Assembly: GCF_030643805.1 (NCBI RefSeq)
Contig: NZ_CP094656.1
Location: 2,604,001-2,668,000, forward strand
Direction: 5' to 3'
Length of the DNA stretch: 64,000 nucleotides
DNA from: Alkalihalobacillus sp. AL-G
GTDB taxonomy: Bacteria > Bacillota > Bacilli > Bacillales > Fictibacillaceae
Shown here: positions 1 to 7,983 of the stretch, in pieces
Numbering within the stretch: position 1 is the stretch's first letter
How the letters are laid out: each line of letters starts with the position of its first letter
Translations under genes and position numbers: made by a program
The notes under the pieces: generated by a model
What the model was told of the DNA's origin: nothing
Database searches by the model: none
The model's input: the letters and a program-made list of their open reading frames with translations, nothing else

Positions 1-6
1 AAAAAT

Positions 7-40
7 GTAGAAAAATGAAGAAAAGTGTACATTTTTCTAC
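7..40. repeat. Perfect 11-bp inverted repeat
   Basis: GTAGAAAAATG at 7-17 is matched exactly by CATTTTTCTAC at 30-40, around a 12-base spacer. It could be an AT-rich terminator or an operator for a gene left of the window. The rest of 41-195 is AT-rich and I see no gene in it. Confidence 0.4.
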
Positions 41-195
41 CCAAATCACCGTATAGGATTTTTTTTATCAATTGCTAAAACACACATCTTTTGAATCCTC
101 TATCATTACTGGATTTTTATTTTGAAGTAATATGTCATACGTTAAATAAATAAAAAAAGATGACAAAAAATTTTCTTGCCACCCTCATTTTCCGA

Positions 196-1029
196 TTATC
201 GACGATACGTCCATTCATCATTCTCGTATCTTCGCTTTGCAATCTCTTCTACATATAGTAGCTGCTCCTTCGTAAGCTTATAAGGAACGAATTCAATATC
301 CAATCCTTTTTCAAAGCCCAGTTTAAAAGCCGGCTTTGCTTCACTTATTGTAACCGGTTCTTCTCTTAGATCATTGATAGCCACCGCTTTTTTGCTAAAA
401 GCACGTTGCATACGCTCACGTACCCTGTCATTGGCGAACTTGAAGCAATCAAACAGCTTGCCTTCATCAATGTCTAACAAAATAGAGCCATGCTGAAGGA
501 TAACGCCTTTTTGGCGGGTTTGAGCACTACCAGCAACTTTTCGCCCTTCCACGACGAGTTCATACCAGGACGGGGCATCGAAACATACAGCAGAACGCGG
601 ATTTTTCAACCCTGCCTTTTCAGCCTCAGTTTCTGGTACCGAAAAATAGGCTTCAAGTCCGAGGTTCCGAAAGCCTTCCAAAATTCCATTGGAGATGACC
701 CGATATGCTTCTGTCACAGATTGCGGCATATACGGGTGTTCCTCTGATACAATTACACTGTAGGTCAACTCTTTATCATGAAGTACCGCTCTGCCCCCAG
801 TAGGCCGACGGACGAAACCATAACCGTGACGGTCGACCGCTTCCAAATCGATCTCTTTTTCAACCCTCTGGAAATAACCAATCGATAGGGTTGCTGGATT
901 CCATTCATAAAATCGGACGACAGGCGGGATTTCACCTTTGCTATGCCACTCCAGTAATGCTTCATCCAACGCCATGTTAAAGGCTGGTGAGCATGCACCT
1001 GAATCAATAAAATACCATTGTTCCTTCAT
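196..1029 (-). CDS. lipM: Octanoyltransferase LipM
   Basis: A 277-residue protein of the biotin/lipoate ligase fold. LipM moves octanoyl from octanoyl-ACP to GcvH in the cytosol, the first step of lipoate assembly. The [11 protein letters not shown] loop is at 74-84, the lysine loop GRKVAGSAQ near 162-170 and the likely acyl-accepting cysteine is Cys149, matching the position known for B. subtilis LipM (about 150). It is divergent from yqhL. Its product is needed by the glycine cleavage system encoded at 24.8-28.7 kb, next to which it lies in B. subtilis; here 23 kb separates them. Confidence 0.93.
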   Translation of the reverse strand: MKEQWYFIDSGACSPAFNMALDEALLEWHSKGEIPPVVRFYEWNPATLSIGYFQRVEKEIDLEAVDRHGYGFVRRPTGGRAVLHDKELTYSVIVSEEHPYMPQSVTEAYRVISNGILEGFRNLGLEAYFSVPETEAEKAGLKNPRSAVCFDAPSWYELVVEGRKVAGSAQTRQKGVILQHGSILLDIDEGKLFDCFKFANDRVRERMQRAFSKKAVAINDLREEPVTISEAKPAFKLGFEKGLDIEFVPYKLTKEQLLYVEEIAKRRYENDEWTYRR

Positions 1030-1264
1030 ATATGTACGCCTCTTTCTTTACAATCATAGAAAAGTACCTATCATAGTTTAACAGAAACAAAATCGTCTAT
1101 CCAATGGTGTTATTCGAATACCAATGTTCAACGAGTTGGGAAACGTTTTCAATAGCAGCTAAAAGATTTCTTGCGTTTCAGTTGGTTACTTTTTGAACAT
1201 CCGCTATAATGGACATGGTATAATAATTACAGCAAAGATTGATTCTATAGGGGGAATTGGCAAA

Positions 1265-1639
1265 ATGGATTGGTTATGGATTATACCTTTAGGGCTCCTC
1301 ATTTATATGGTAGGAGCAGGGTTGTATCAACGAAAACAAATTAAAACACTTACAGAAGAAGAATTTCGCGAGGGCTATCGTAAGGCTCAGCTGATCGACG
1401 TCCGTGAACCGAAGGAATATGAAAATGGACATATTCTTGGCGCACGTAATATACCTTTGTCTCAAATGCGAATGCGTTACAAGGAAGTTCGGAACGATCA
1501 GCCCGTTTACTTATATTGTGAAAGCGGAATGAGAACAGTTCGAGCTGCATCAGTGCTTCGTAAAAAAAACATTAAAAATCTATACCAGCTTAAAGGCGGC
1601 TTCAAAAAATGGGGCGGCAAGGTAAAAAGAGGAAAATAA
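1265..1639 (+). CDS. yqhL: Membrane-anchored rhodanese-like protein YqhL
   Basis: A 124-residue single-domain rhodanese with one N-terminal membrane segment (about residues 3-21) and the active-site loop CESGMR with Cys85. Rhodanese domains carry sulfur as a cysteine persulfide; the partner of YqhL is not known to me. I chose the ATG at 1265 because AGGGGG lies 10 bases upstream and the length then fits the family (about 126); an in-frame upstream start at 1193 has no good ribosome site. TATAAT-like boxes at 1205-1210 and 1219-1224 are candidate -10 elements. A strong terminator follows. Confidence 0.88.
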   Translation: MDWLWIIPLGLLIYMVGAGLYQRKQIKTLTEEEFREGYRKAQLIDVREPKEYENGHILGARNIPLSQMRMRYKEVRNDQPVYLYCESGMRTVRAASVLRKKNIKNLYQLKGGFKKWGGKVKRGK

Positions 1640-1650
1640 TATAGATTAGG

Positions 1651-1680
1651 GACTGATGTGATTATCAGTCTCTTTTTAAA
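1651..1680 (+). terminator. Rho-independent terminator of yqhL
   Basis: The stem GACTGAT/ATCAGTC (1651-1657 and 1664-1670) has a six-base loop and is followed by TCTTTTT. It also lies just beyond the end of the small minus-strand ORF at 1687, so it may stop transcription from both sides. Confidence 0.8.
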
Positions 1681-1686
1681 TTTTAT

Positions 1687-1836
1687 TTACTTTGCAAATT
1701 TCGATTCCATTTCACTAAAAAAAGCTTCGAATAGGAGTTCAATATCTTCTTCCCTCAATTTAATTTCCTCACCGATTTCATACTTTAAAACGGACTCAGT
1801 CGGAGTATACTTCATTGAATTCGTTTCCTCGGTCAT
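1687..1836 (-). CDS. Small acidic protein downstream of the response regulator
   Basis: A 49-codon open frame, beginning 16 bases after the response-regulator stop. The product is acidic (many Glu) and would form mostly helix, with the C-terminal stretch LFEAFFSEMESKF amphipathic. Two starts are possible: the ATG at 1836, with little ribosome site, or the ATG at 1815, preceded by GAGGAA at fair spacing (42 residues). I do not recognise the family. Its placement at the end of the csoR-copZ-oxidase-kinase-regulator strand suggests co-transcription with the two-component genes. Confidence 0.5.
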   Translation of the reverse strand: MTEETNSMKYTPTESVLKYEIGEEIKLREEDIELLFEAFFSEMESKFAK

Positions 1837-1852
1837 ATTAAAGCACAAATGC

Positions 1853-2524
1853 TTAGATCCATTTGTACCCTACTCCCCAAACCGTCATCAAATGTTGATC
1901 AATTTCGAAGCCTGCTTTCCGACATTTTTCACGAAGGTTTCGTATATGAGAGTCGACTGTCCTTCCTTCAGTATCAGTATCAAATCCCCAAACTGATTCG
2001 ATCAATTGATCTCTTGTAAAAACCTTTTGTGGATAATTCAGAAACAATCCTAGTAATTCAAATTCCTTCGGTGTTGTTGGTATTACTTGATTCTGGTAGT
2101 CCACAACATATCGTTTACTATCCCATACTAAACCACTAATGTAAATCCGATCAGATTTTCCCAGATCGGATCTCCGTAATACACTTTCAATTCGAGCTAG
2201 CAACACTTCTTCATCGAAAGGTTTAGAAATATAATCGTCCGCCCCGATCTTCAACCCTTTGACAACATCTTCATTATGGTCTCTTGCTGTTAGCATGATG
2301 ATGGGTACCGAGTAGGATTGCCGGATTACTCTACATGTCTTCCAACCATCCATTTCTGGCATCATGATATCAAGAAGAACCAAATCGAATACTTCATGTT
2401 CCAATTTCTTGACCGCTTTCTTTCCTGAAAATGCTATTTTACATAGGTAGTTATGTGGAGTCAAGTATAGTGAGATTAGGTCGAGCATTCTCGGTTCATC
2501 ATCGACAATCAGGATTTTTTTCAC
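1853..2524 (-). CDS. OmpR-family response regulator
   Basis: A 223-residue two-domain regulator. The receiver domain covers about 1-115 with the acidic pair Asp8/Asp9, phospho-acceptor Asp52 in LLDIMMPEMDG, Thr79 and Lys101; a winged-helix DNA-binding domain follows (about 125-223). The start is a GTG at 2524 with AAGGGGATGG just upstream, overlapping the end of the kinase gene, so the two are translated together. The kinase next door is its natural partner. Given the copper genes upstream, a metal or envelope-stress role is likely but is inferred from context only. Confidence 0.9.
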   Translation of the reverse strand: MKKILIVDDEPRMLDLISLYLTPHNYLCKIAFSGKKAVKKLEHEVFDLVLLDIMMPEMDGWKTCRVIRQSYSVPIIMLTARDHNEDVVKGLKIGADDYISKPFDEEVLLARIESVLRRSDLGKSDRIYISGLVWDSKRYVVDYQNQVIPTTPKEFELLGLFLNYPQKVFTRDQLIESVWGFDTDTEGRTVDSHIRNLREKCRKAGFEIDQHLMTVWGVGYKWI

Positions 2525-2526
2525 GA

Positions 2527-3921
2527 TTACCCATCCCCTTTTTTTATACGTATTTTCATTACGGTACCCTCTCCAAGAGTACTCTCAGCTTCAATAGTTC
2601 CACCATGCTTTTCAATGATTTCTTTTGCTATTGATAACCCGATTCCAGTGCCTCCATGTTTTCTGGAACGGGACTTGTCTACTCGAAAAAGTCGATCCCA
2701 TATGTATCGCAATTGCTCTTCAGGTATTCCTTCTCCTTCATCTGCCACGGAAATAAGTAACTCAGTCGTACTGTCCTCGACCTTCACCTGTACAAGTTTA
2801 CCAGGTCTTGTATACTGTAATGAATTATCTAACAAGTTGATTAGAACTTGTTTAATCCTGTCTTCGTCGATACTTATATAGCAATCATTGCCCCATTTGA
2901 AATCCAACAGAACTCCTTTTTCATCAAAGGTCGGTTTAATCTTTCCGATGATTCCCCTTATAAGACTCACAATATTGACCGATTGCTTTTGAATAGTAAA
3001 TGTATGTTGATCGATTTTCGCTAGGTCGAACAAACCTGTCACTAATTTAGACAAACGATCTGCTTCCTCTTTAATGATTTTTAAATATTGTTCACGTTTG
3101 CGCTTATCTGTAGCTGATCGATTTGCGAAGTCCGCGTAGCCTTTCAAGTACGTTAGAGGTGTTCTTAATTCATGTGCAATACTCGCAAGAAACTCAGTTC
3201 TTTCTTTTTTCAGAAGCTGTAAATCATGCGAAAGGGCTGCAATCGATCTAGCAAGGTCTCCTAGTTCATCCTTTCGTTGAATATCCAATAAATCGGTTCC
3301 CTGTCCTTTATCATTAATTTGTTCTGTTGCTTTTTTCATACGTATCAACGGATTTGTAATGAATCTTGATAAGAAGAAAACAGTGATCGCTGTCAGTATT
3401 ATAGAAATTCCCCCTATAATGAAAAACTGTAAGGTCAAACGTTCACTGACATTTCTAATCGACTTTGTATCCAAAAACATGTAGACATGTCCTTTTAAAT
3501 CGTTGTCGATATATATTGATGAAACCGATGCAATATAGGGCTCATCCCTCCACCTGTCCTCAATTATTTGACCTTGCCTTGTAGGATTTCGATCTGAATT
3601 CATGATTTTTAACATAACATTATTGATTGAATCAGAATGTACAAGAATGTTGTTATTTTCATCTGTAATGGCTACGATTGTCTCTGCTTCTGACTCCATC
3701 AATGCAACATGTTCCAAAGTTTCATCGTCAAAGTGGTTTACAAGTACATCCCTGTGACTACTCCCTCTTGCCACCAATGAAGCTTTTTCGTCATCGATTC
3801 GATTTCCAAGCAGTCCGTAATAAAGGAATATAAATAAGATTGATTCTATTAATAAAATAGTAATAAGAAATAAGGTCCCTAGTTTTATCGATATTTTATC
3901 TATAATAACCCATCCCTTCAC
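2527..3921 (-). CDS. Membrane sensor histidine kinase
   Basis: A 464-residue classic sensor kinase: membrane segment 1 at about 15-37, an extracytoplasmic sensor of about 125 residues, membrane segment 2 at about 165-185, a HAMP region (186-240), a dimerisation/phospho-acceptor helix with His250 in SIAHELRTPL, and a C-terminal ATPase domain with N box INLLDNSLQY and glycine boxes. The sensor has no His/Met-rich copper-binding cluster that I can see, so the signal is uncertain. The start appears to be a GTG. A 162-bp gap with a large imperfect inverted repeat (3980-4050) separates it from the oxidase gene. Confidence 0.9.
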   Translation of the reverse strand: MKGWVIIDKISIKLGTLFLITILLIESILFIFLYYGLLGNRIDDEKASLVARGSSHRDVLVNHFDDETLEHVALMESEAETIVAITDENNNILVHSDSINNVMLKIMNSDRNPTRQGQIIEDRWRDEPYIASVSSIYIDNDLKGHVYMFLDTKSIRNVSERLTLQFFIIGGISIILTAITVFFLSRFITNPLIRMKKATEQINDKGQGTDLLDIQRKDELGDLARSIAALSHDLQLLKKERTEFLASIAHELRTPLTYLKGYADFANRSATDKRKREQYLKIIKEEADRLSKLVTGLFDLAKIDQHTFTIQKQSVNIVSLIRGIIGKIKPTFDEKGVLLDFKWGNDCYISIDEDRIKQVLINLLDNSLQYTRPGKLVQVKVEDSTTELLISVADEGEGIPEEQLRYIWDRLFRVDKSRSRKHGGTGIGLSIAKEIIEKHGGTIEAESTLGEGTVMKIRIKKGDG

Positions 3922-4083
3922 TTCGTTTGTTTACTTCTCTAAAATTTCCACAAAACTAGAGAATTTGAAATGCATACGAAAGGCTGGGCGGTGAAAGATA
4001 ACGTTCATCAGATTCACCGATGTAAAATTCCCTTTACCACTACCAGCCTTGCAAACTTATTCTCTTGTAATTTGACGTAGTGC

Positions 4084-5667
4084 TTATTCCGGTTTATTAC
4101 CTGCGTCACGGTCAGCAACGAATTCAGTTTCATAGTTCTTGTAGTTGACTTGTGTTACCATGCCTGCAGATGCATGATGTAAATCATGGCAATGGAACAT
4201 CCAATTCCCTGGATTGTCTGCTTCAAAAGCTACGATATATTCGTCTCCAGGCTTTAGACTGAGTGTATCCTTCATTATCGGTGAACCCGATACCGGTTTA
4301 TCGTTTTTACTCAGGATTTGAAAGAAATGGCCATGTAAGTGCATCGGATGATCATCTTCCTTTGATTTATTGACAAGTTTCACTTTGACAAGATCGCCTT
4401 TTTCCACCTTGATTTTATCAGTTTTTGGCCATACATTACCATTGATTGTATAGACTATTCCTGTATCTCTCATATCCGAATTAAGGTCCATTATATATTC
4501 TGAATCATAGTTTTGACGAAGTGAAAATTGACTATTATTTTGCTCACCATATTTAGTGATGTTCAATACTGGCAGGTCTTCAGTATTATTGGATTTGTCG
4601 CTATCCTCTTCAGCCGCTTCATACTGTATATATGTTTTCATACCGGTGAGAGCGTTATTATCCCCATGTGATTCCAACAACCATTTACCTGGATTATCAG
4701 CTATAAACTCAATATCATAGCGTTCCCCCGGTGCGATTGAAATCATTTGACCATGAATTGAAGCTGGATTATTGATGGGTTGACCATCAGTGGAAACGAC
4801 CTTGAATTCATGGCCGTGTAAATGAATTTTATGAGACATGAACCCGGCATTGATCAATCGAAGTCGTACCTTTTCACCCTTTTTAACTTTAAGGGGTTCT
4901 ATTAAATAACCACTCTTACCATTGATCGTATAAAGGTCATACATACTCATGCTATGACCCATATCCATTCCCTCACCTTCTGACATGTCTGAGTGATCTT
5001 CTTTATCTTCTTTTTTGTCGTGATTCACCGCCTCACTATGGTCCATGTCCTCCATGCTGCCACGACTACTCATCCATTCATCCAATAACAATGTATAATC
5101 GCGATCAGGCATACCCTTATTACCTTTAGGTTTTACAATAAACGCTCCATATAGCCCTTTATCTACCTGATTCACTCCATCTTGATGTGAATGATACCAA
5201 TATGTCCCTGGTACGCCAGCAGTGAATTTATATGTAAATGTCTCGCCTGGCTGGACAGCATTCATGGTGACTCCTGGTATTCCATCCATTTCGTTTGGAA
5301 CAGGTACACCATGCCAGTGAATCGTAACAGGGTCAGGCAGTTCATTTTTCAAATTAATCGTCAATTTCTCGCCCTCCGTTACCCGTATTTCAGATCCAGG
5401 TACTGATCCGTTAAATGTCCATACCGGTAAAGTTGTATCATCATTGATTTTCAAAGATTGTTCATTCGCCGTGATTGTGAAATCTTTTTTAGTGATTACA
5501 TCTGATTTTTCTGAAGTCGATTTCGATATTTTCGATTCCCTTTCGGTCGTATCTTCCATGCCCTTCATATCATGACCTTCGTGGCTGCTCTGTTTATCGT
5601 TTGAACATGCAGCAATAAATAAGATAAAAACAAGTGATAGTATAATGTAAAGTCTTCTTTTTCTCAT
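4084..5667 (-). CDS. Lipoprotein multicopper oxidase
   Basis: A 527-residue three-cupredoxin oxidase with a lipoprotein signal (IAAC, Cys21), so it is anchored outside the membrane. All four copper-binding motifs are intact: HWHG (117-120), HSH (159-161), HPMHLHGH near 450 and HCHDLHHASAGM (492-503), giving type 1, 2 and 3 copper sites. A loop at about 205-245 is rich in His, Met, Asp and Glu, as in CueO-like cuprous oxidases. The likely role is oxidising Cu(I) outside the cell for copper tolerance. A TATAAT box at 5709-5714 could be its own promoter. Laccase or metal oxidation of other ions cannot be excluded. Confidence 0.9.
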   Translation of the reverse strand: MRKRRLYIILSLVFILFIAACSNDKQSSHEGHDMKGMEDTTERESKISKSTSEKSDVITKKDFTITANEQSLKINDDTTLPVWTFNGSVPGSEIRVTEGEKLTINLKNELPDPVTIHWHGVPVPNEMDGIPGVTMNAVQPGETFTYKFTAGVPGTYWYHSHQDGVNQVDKGLYGAFIVKPKGNKGMPDRDYTLLLDEWMSSRGSMEDMDHSEAVNHDKKEDKEDHSDMSEGEGMDMGHSMSMYDLYTINGKSGYLIEPLKVKKGEKVRLRLINAGFMSHKIHLHGHEFKVVSTDGQPINNPASIHGQMISIAPGERYDIEFIADNPGKWLLESHGDNNALTGMKTYIQYEAAEEDSDKSNNTEDLPVLNITKYGEQNNSQFSLRQNYDSEYIMDLNSDMRDTGIVYTINGNVWPKTDKIKVEKGDLVKVKLVNKSKEDDHPMHLHGHFFQILSKNDKPVSGSPIMKDTLSLKPGDEYIVAFEADNPGNWMFHCHDLHHASAGMVTQVNYKNYETEFVADRDAGNKPE

Positions 5668-5762
5668 GCCTCACACCTTCTCTAATCCATAGTTTTATTT
5701 TCATGTTGATTATAAAACCTATTTATCGAGAAAATGTGCATTTATTCAATCTTATACCAACA

Positions 5763-5792
5763 AAAAAAGAAGGTTCGACCACCTTCTTTTTT
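5763..5792. terminator. Perfect 12-bp hairpin between copZ and the oxidase
   Basis: AAAAAAGAAGGT (5763-5774) pairs with ACCTTCTTTTTT (5781-5792) around TCGACC. It works as a terminator on either strand. On the minus strand it lies after the CsoR-like site at 5820 and before the oxidase gene, so it would stop or attenuate transcripts that begin near that site. Confidence 0.75.
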
Positions 5793-5819
5793 GTTCTCAT
5801 AGTATTCATCTCCTGCACC

Positions 5820-5838
5820 CATACCCACTAGTGGTATA
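5820..5838 (-). promoter_or_regulatory. Candidate second CsoR-type operator
   Basis: ATACCCACTAGTGGTAT (5821-5837) resembles the TACCC-GGGTA dyad of CsoR operators but is shorter by one base in one arm. It lies upstream of the oxidase gene. Weaker match than the copZ operator; function is inferred. Confidence 0.4.
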
Positions 5839-5854
5839 AAATCAGGTTAAAGGG

Positions 5855-5880
5855 AGATCGTACTAGAATTAGCACGATCT
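5855..5880 (-). terminator. Hairpin just after copZ
   Basis: AGATCGT and ACGATCT arms (5855-5861, 5874-5880) with an inner CTA/TAG pair form a stem ending 6 bases beyond the copZ stop. The run after it is CCCTTTAA, weakly U-rich, so it may be a weak terminator or an mRNA-stabilising end. Confidence 0.5.
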
Positions 5881-5886
5881 TCTTTC

Positions 5887-6093
5887 TTAAGCTATATCGT
5901 AACCTTGATCTTCAATGGTTTCTGTAATTTCCTTTATGCTTACCTTATCTGAATCGAATCTCACATTCACTTTTCCATCTTCCAAATGAACTTTCACTGT
6001 TTCGATACCTTTCAGTCTACTTACACTTCCTTCAATTGAACTAACGCAATGTCCACAAGACATACCTTGAACATTTAATGTTTTATCCGTCAT
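5887..6093 (-). CDS. copZ: Copper chaperone CopZ
   Basis: A 68-residue single heavy-metal-associated domain with the Cu(I) motif MSCGHC (Cys13, Cys16). CopZ binds Cu(I) in the cytosol and normally hands it to the P-type ATPase CopA. No copA follows here, which is unusual: in B. subtilis copZ and copA form one operon. An AGGAGGT ribosome site precedes the ATG. The promoter carries a CsoR operator, so expression should rise with copper. Confidence 0.93.
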   Translation of the reverse strand: MTDKTLNVQGMSCGHCVSSIEGSVSRLKGIETVKVHLEDGKVNVRFDSDKVSIKEITETIEDQGYDIA

Positions 6094-6126
6094 GTGAAAT
6101 TACCTCCTATTTATTTGTTCCATTTA

Positions 6127-6157
6127 ATTTTACCATACCCCAGAAGGGTATTGTCAA
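6127..6157 (-). promoter_or_regulatory. copZ promoter with CsoR operator
   Basis: On the minus strand, TTGACA (6152-6157) and TAAAAT (6127-6132) are spaced by 19 bases, and the spacer is filled by ATACCCTTCTGGGGTATGG, a close match to the known B. subtilis copZA operator (TACCC, five bases, GGGTATGGTA). Apo-CsoR bound here would block RNA polymerase; Cu(I) would release it. Confidence 0.8.
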
Positions 6158-6215
6158 GAGTCAAACGTTAATTTCTTATACTTTTTTTACTCAAAGATTT
6201 TTATATTTGCTAATA

Positions 6216-6243
6216 AAAAATGACCAAAAAATTGGCCATTTTT
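6216..6243 (-). terminator. Terminator after csoR
   Basis: On the minus strand AAAAATGGCC pairs with GGTCATTTTTT (one G-U pair) around an A/T loop. It separates csoR from copZ, so copZ depends on its own promoter. Confidence 0.75.
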
Positions 6244-6248
6244 GTTGG

Positions 6249-6620
6249 TTATTTAGAGAATTGGTTGATTACCTTCATTAATTCTTCAATTGATTCATTT
6301 CCTCGACCGGATTTAATTGCACTAGCGACACACGACTTTGTATGACGTTCCAACAACGTTAAGCCAACCTTCCGAAGTGCTGCATCGATCGCAGAAATTT
6401 GGACGATTACATCTACACAATAGCGATCATCCTCAACCATTTTTTGCACCCCGCGTACCTGACCTTCTATCCGCTTTAGACGATTAACGATCCCTTGTTT
6501 ATCGTCATCAACATATGTGTCACCTTGTTGTGTAAGTTCGATTTCCTTTTTAACCAACCTCTCCATTCCTTTCTTCCAATCGTTTAGTAAATCATTAATT
6601 TGCTCTTGTTTCTTTATCAT
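6249..6620 (-). CDS. csoR: Copper-sensing repressor CsoR
   Basis: A 123-residue four-helix repressor of the CsoR/RcnR family. The Cu(I) ligands Cys68, His93 and Cys97 have the same spacing as Cys45, His70 and Cys74 of B. subtilis CsoR, in RYC and ERHTKSC. The DNA-binding helix region NRLKRIEGQVRG is conserved. The long N-terminus overlaps the MATE gene by 26 bases; a shorter start at Met19 (6566) with GGAAG nearby gives 105 residues, closer to the family. It should repress copZ through the site at 6131-6152. Confidence 0.92.
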   Translation of the reverse strand: MIKKQEQINDLLNDWKKGMERLVKKEIELTQQGDTYVDDDKQGIVNRLKRIEGQVRGVQKMVEDDRYCVDVIVQISAIDAALRKVGLTLLERHTKSCVASAIKSGRGNESIEELMKVINQFSK

Positions 6621-7977
6621 TAAATAGATCTTTCCGTATCCATTGATGTCTCCTATATTTATACCATAAACTAACAGCTCTGAACAAATTATCTAATCCA
6701 ATCGCTACCCAAATACCTGCAATACCTAAATTTAAACTAATACCTAATAAATATACCCCTCCTGTACGTATGACCCATATGCCTATCGCAGTTATATACA
6801 TTGGAATCTTTGTGTTTCCTCCCCCTTGGAAGACCCCTGTCAATACGATGACAGCTCCAAGTATAGGTTGGATGAAGGCGTCAATTTTTAAAGCAATCGA
6901 TATTTGCCTCAGTACCTCAACGTCTTTTGTAAAAAACGTACCGATCCAGCCACCGGAAAAATACAAAATTACACCGACCAAGCTCATAACTCCGATTGAG
7001 AGGATCGTGAGAAGAAAAGCATAATCTTTTGCAGTATCCGTTTGTCCCGCACCAAGTAGTTGGCCTACAAGGGTTGTTGCCGCAGTAGCTAGGCCATATC
7101 CAATCATGTATGAGAAAACCTCAATATTACCAGCGATTGTATGAGCAGCAAACGTGTTCGTACCCATTTGTATGACAAATCCAAAGTACAATACTTGCCC
7201 TATTCTCATGACTAGACGTTCCCCTGCTGCAGGACTTCCAACAATCAATAAACGTTTCTGAATATCTAACTTTGGCATCCAATCAATAAACCTAAAAGAA
7301 TGAATGCTTTTAGTTTTACTTAGATAATAAAAAAGAAGGAGCGAACCGATTAAACGGGCAATAACAGTAGCCATCCCCGCCCCAACAAGTCCCAGGGCAG
7401 GTATGAAATAAAAACCGAATATGAACACGTAATCAAGGACAATATTTAATAAATTAATCCATATGCTGACCTTCATCGGGGTCTTCGTATCTCCAGTTCC
7501 ACGGAGAATGCTGCTTAGAACAAACATTAATGAAATAACGATGGAAGGTATTGCAACAATTTTAAAGTAAATCTCTCCTGCATCGAGTACTTCCGGTTCT
7601 GCTCCTAAAAGCATTAAAAGATCTCTTGCAAAGAATAGCGTGATCAATCCAAGAATGAGACCGCTTATTACAGCTAGAATAATGGATTGTTGTGCAATTT
7701 TTCGAGTATTTTCACTATCTTCAGCTCCAATATACCTTGCAATATATATATTTGCGGCAACACCCAAGGACATGAAAATTGCAAAGTACACCTGTAAAAC
7801 GGCATTTGTAATACCTACCGCTGTGACTTCGATTAAACCCAGTTTTGAAATGAATAGTATATCTACAAACCCGATGATTGTTTGAAAGAAATTTTCCACA
7901 ACAGCAGGAATTGCAAGCGCAAAAATGACCTTCAGTTTTTGACCAAGAGAGTTTTCATTTACAAGACTATCCATCAA
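6595..7977 (-). CDS. MATE-family efflux transporter
   Basis: A 460-residue membrane protein with about 12 hydrophobic segments in two similar halves, as in MATE (NorM/DinF-type) exporters that expel cationic compounds using Na+ or H+. It starts 6 bases after the upstream ABC ATPase and overlaps csoR at its end, so it belongs to the long run of minus-strand genes from 14494 to 6249. The linkage to a peptide importer and a copper repressor suggests that it exports a metabolite or chelator related to them; that is an inference. Confidence 0.85.
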   Translation of the reverse strand: MMDSLVNENSLGQKLKVIFALAIPAVVENFFQTIIGFVDILFISKLGLIEVTAVGITNAVLQVYFAIFMSLGVAANIYIARYIGAEDSENTRKIAQQSIILAVISGLILGLITLFFARDLLMLLGAEPEVLDAGEIYFKIVAIPSIVISLMFVLSSILRGTGDTKTPMKVSIWINLLNIVLDYVFIFGFYFIPALGLVGAGMATVIARLIGSLLLFYYLSKTKSIHSFRFIDWMPKLDIQKRLLIVGSPAAGERLVMRIGQVLYFGFVIQMGTNTFAAHTIAGNIEVFSYMIGYGLATAATTLVGQLLGAGQTDTAKDYAFLLTILSIGVMSLVGVILYFSGGWIGTFFTKDVEVLRQISIALKIDAFIQPILGAVIVLTGVFQGGGNTKIPMYITAIGIWVIRTGGVYLLGISLNLGIAGIWVAIGLDNLFRAVSLWYKYRRHQWIRKDLFNDKETRAN

Positions 7978-7983
7978 TTTCCC

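Noticed and set aside
1658-1996. Plus-strand open frame of 112 codons
   Set aside because: It is antisense to the response regulator tail and the small acidic gene, with no ribosome site.
5723-5809. Minus-strand 28-residue open frame before the oxidase
   Set aside because: The ATG at 5809 abuts the AGGAG site, and the frame reads straight through a perfect terminator hairpin.
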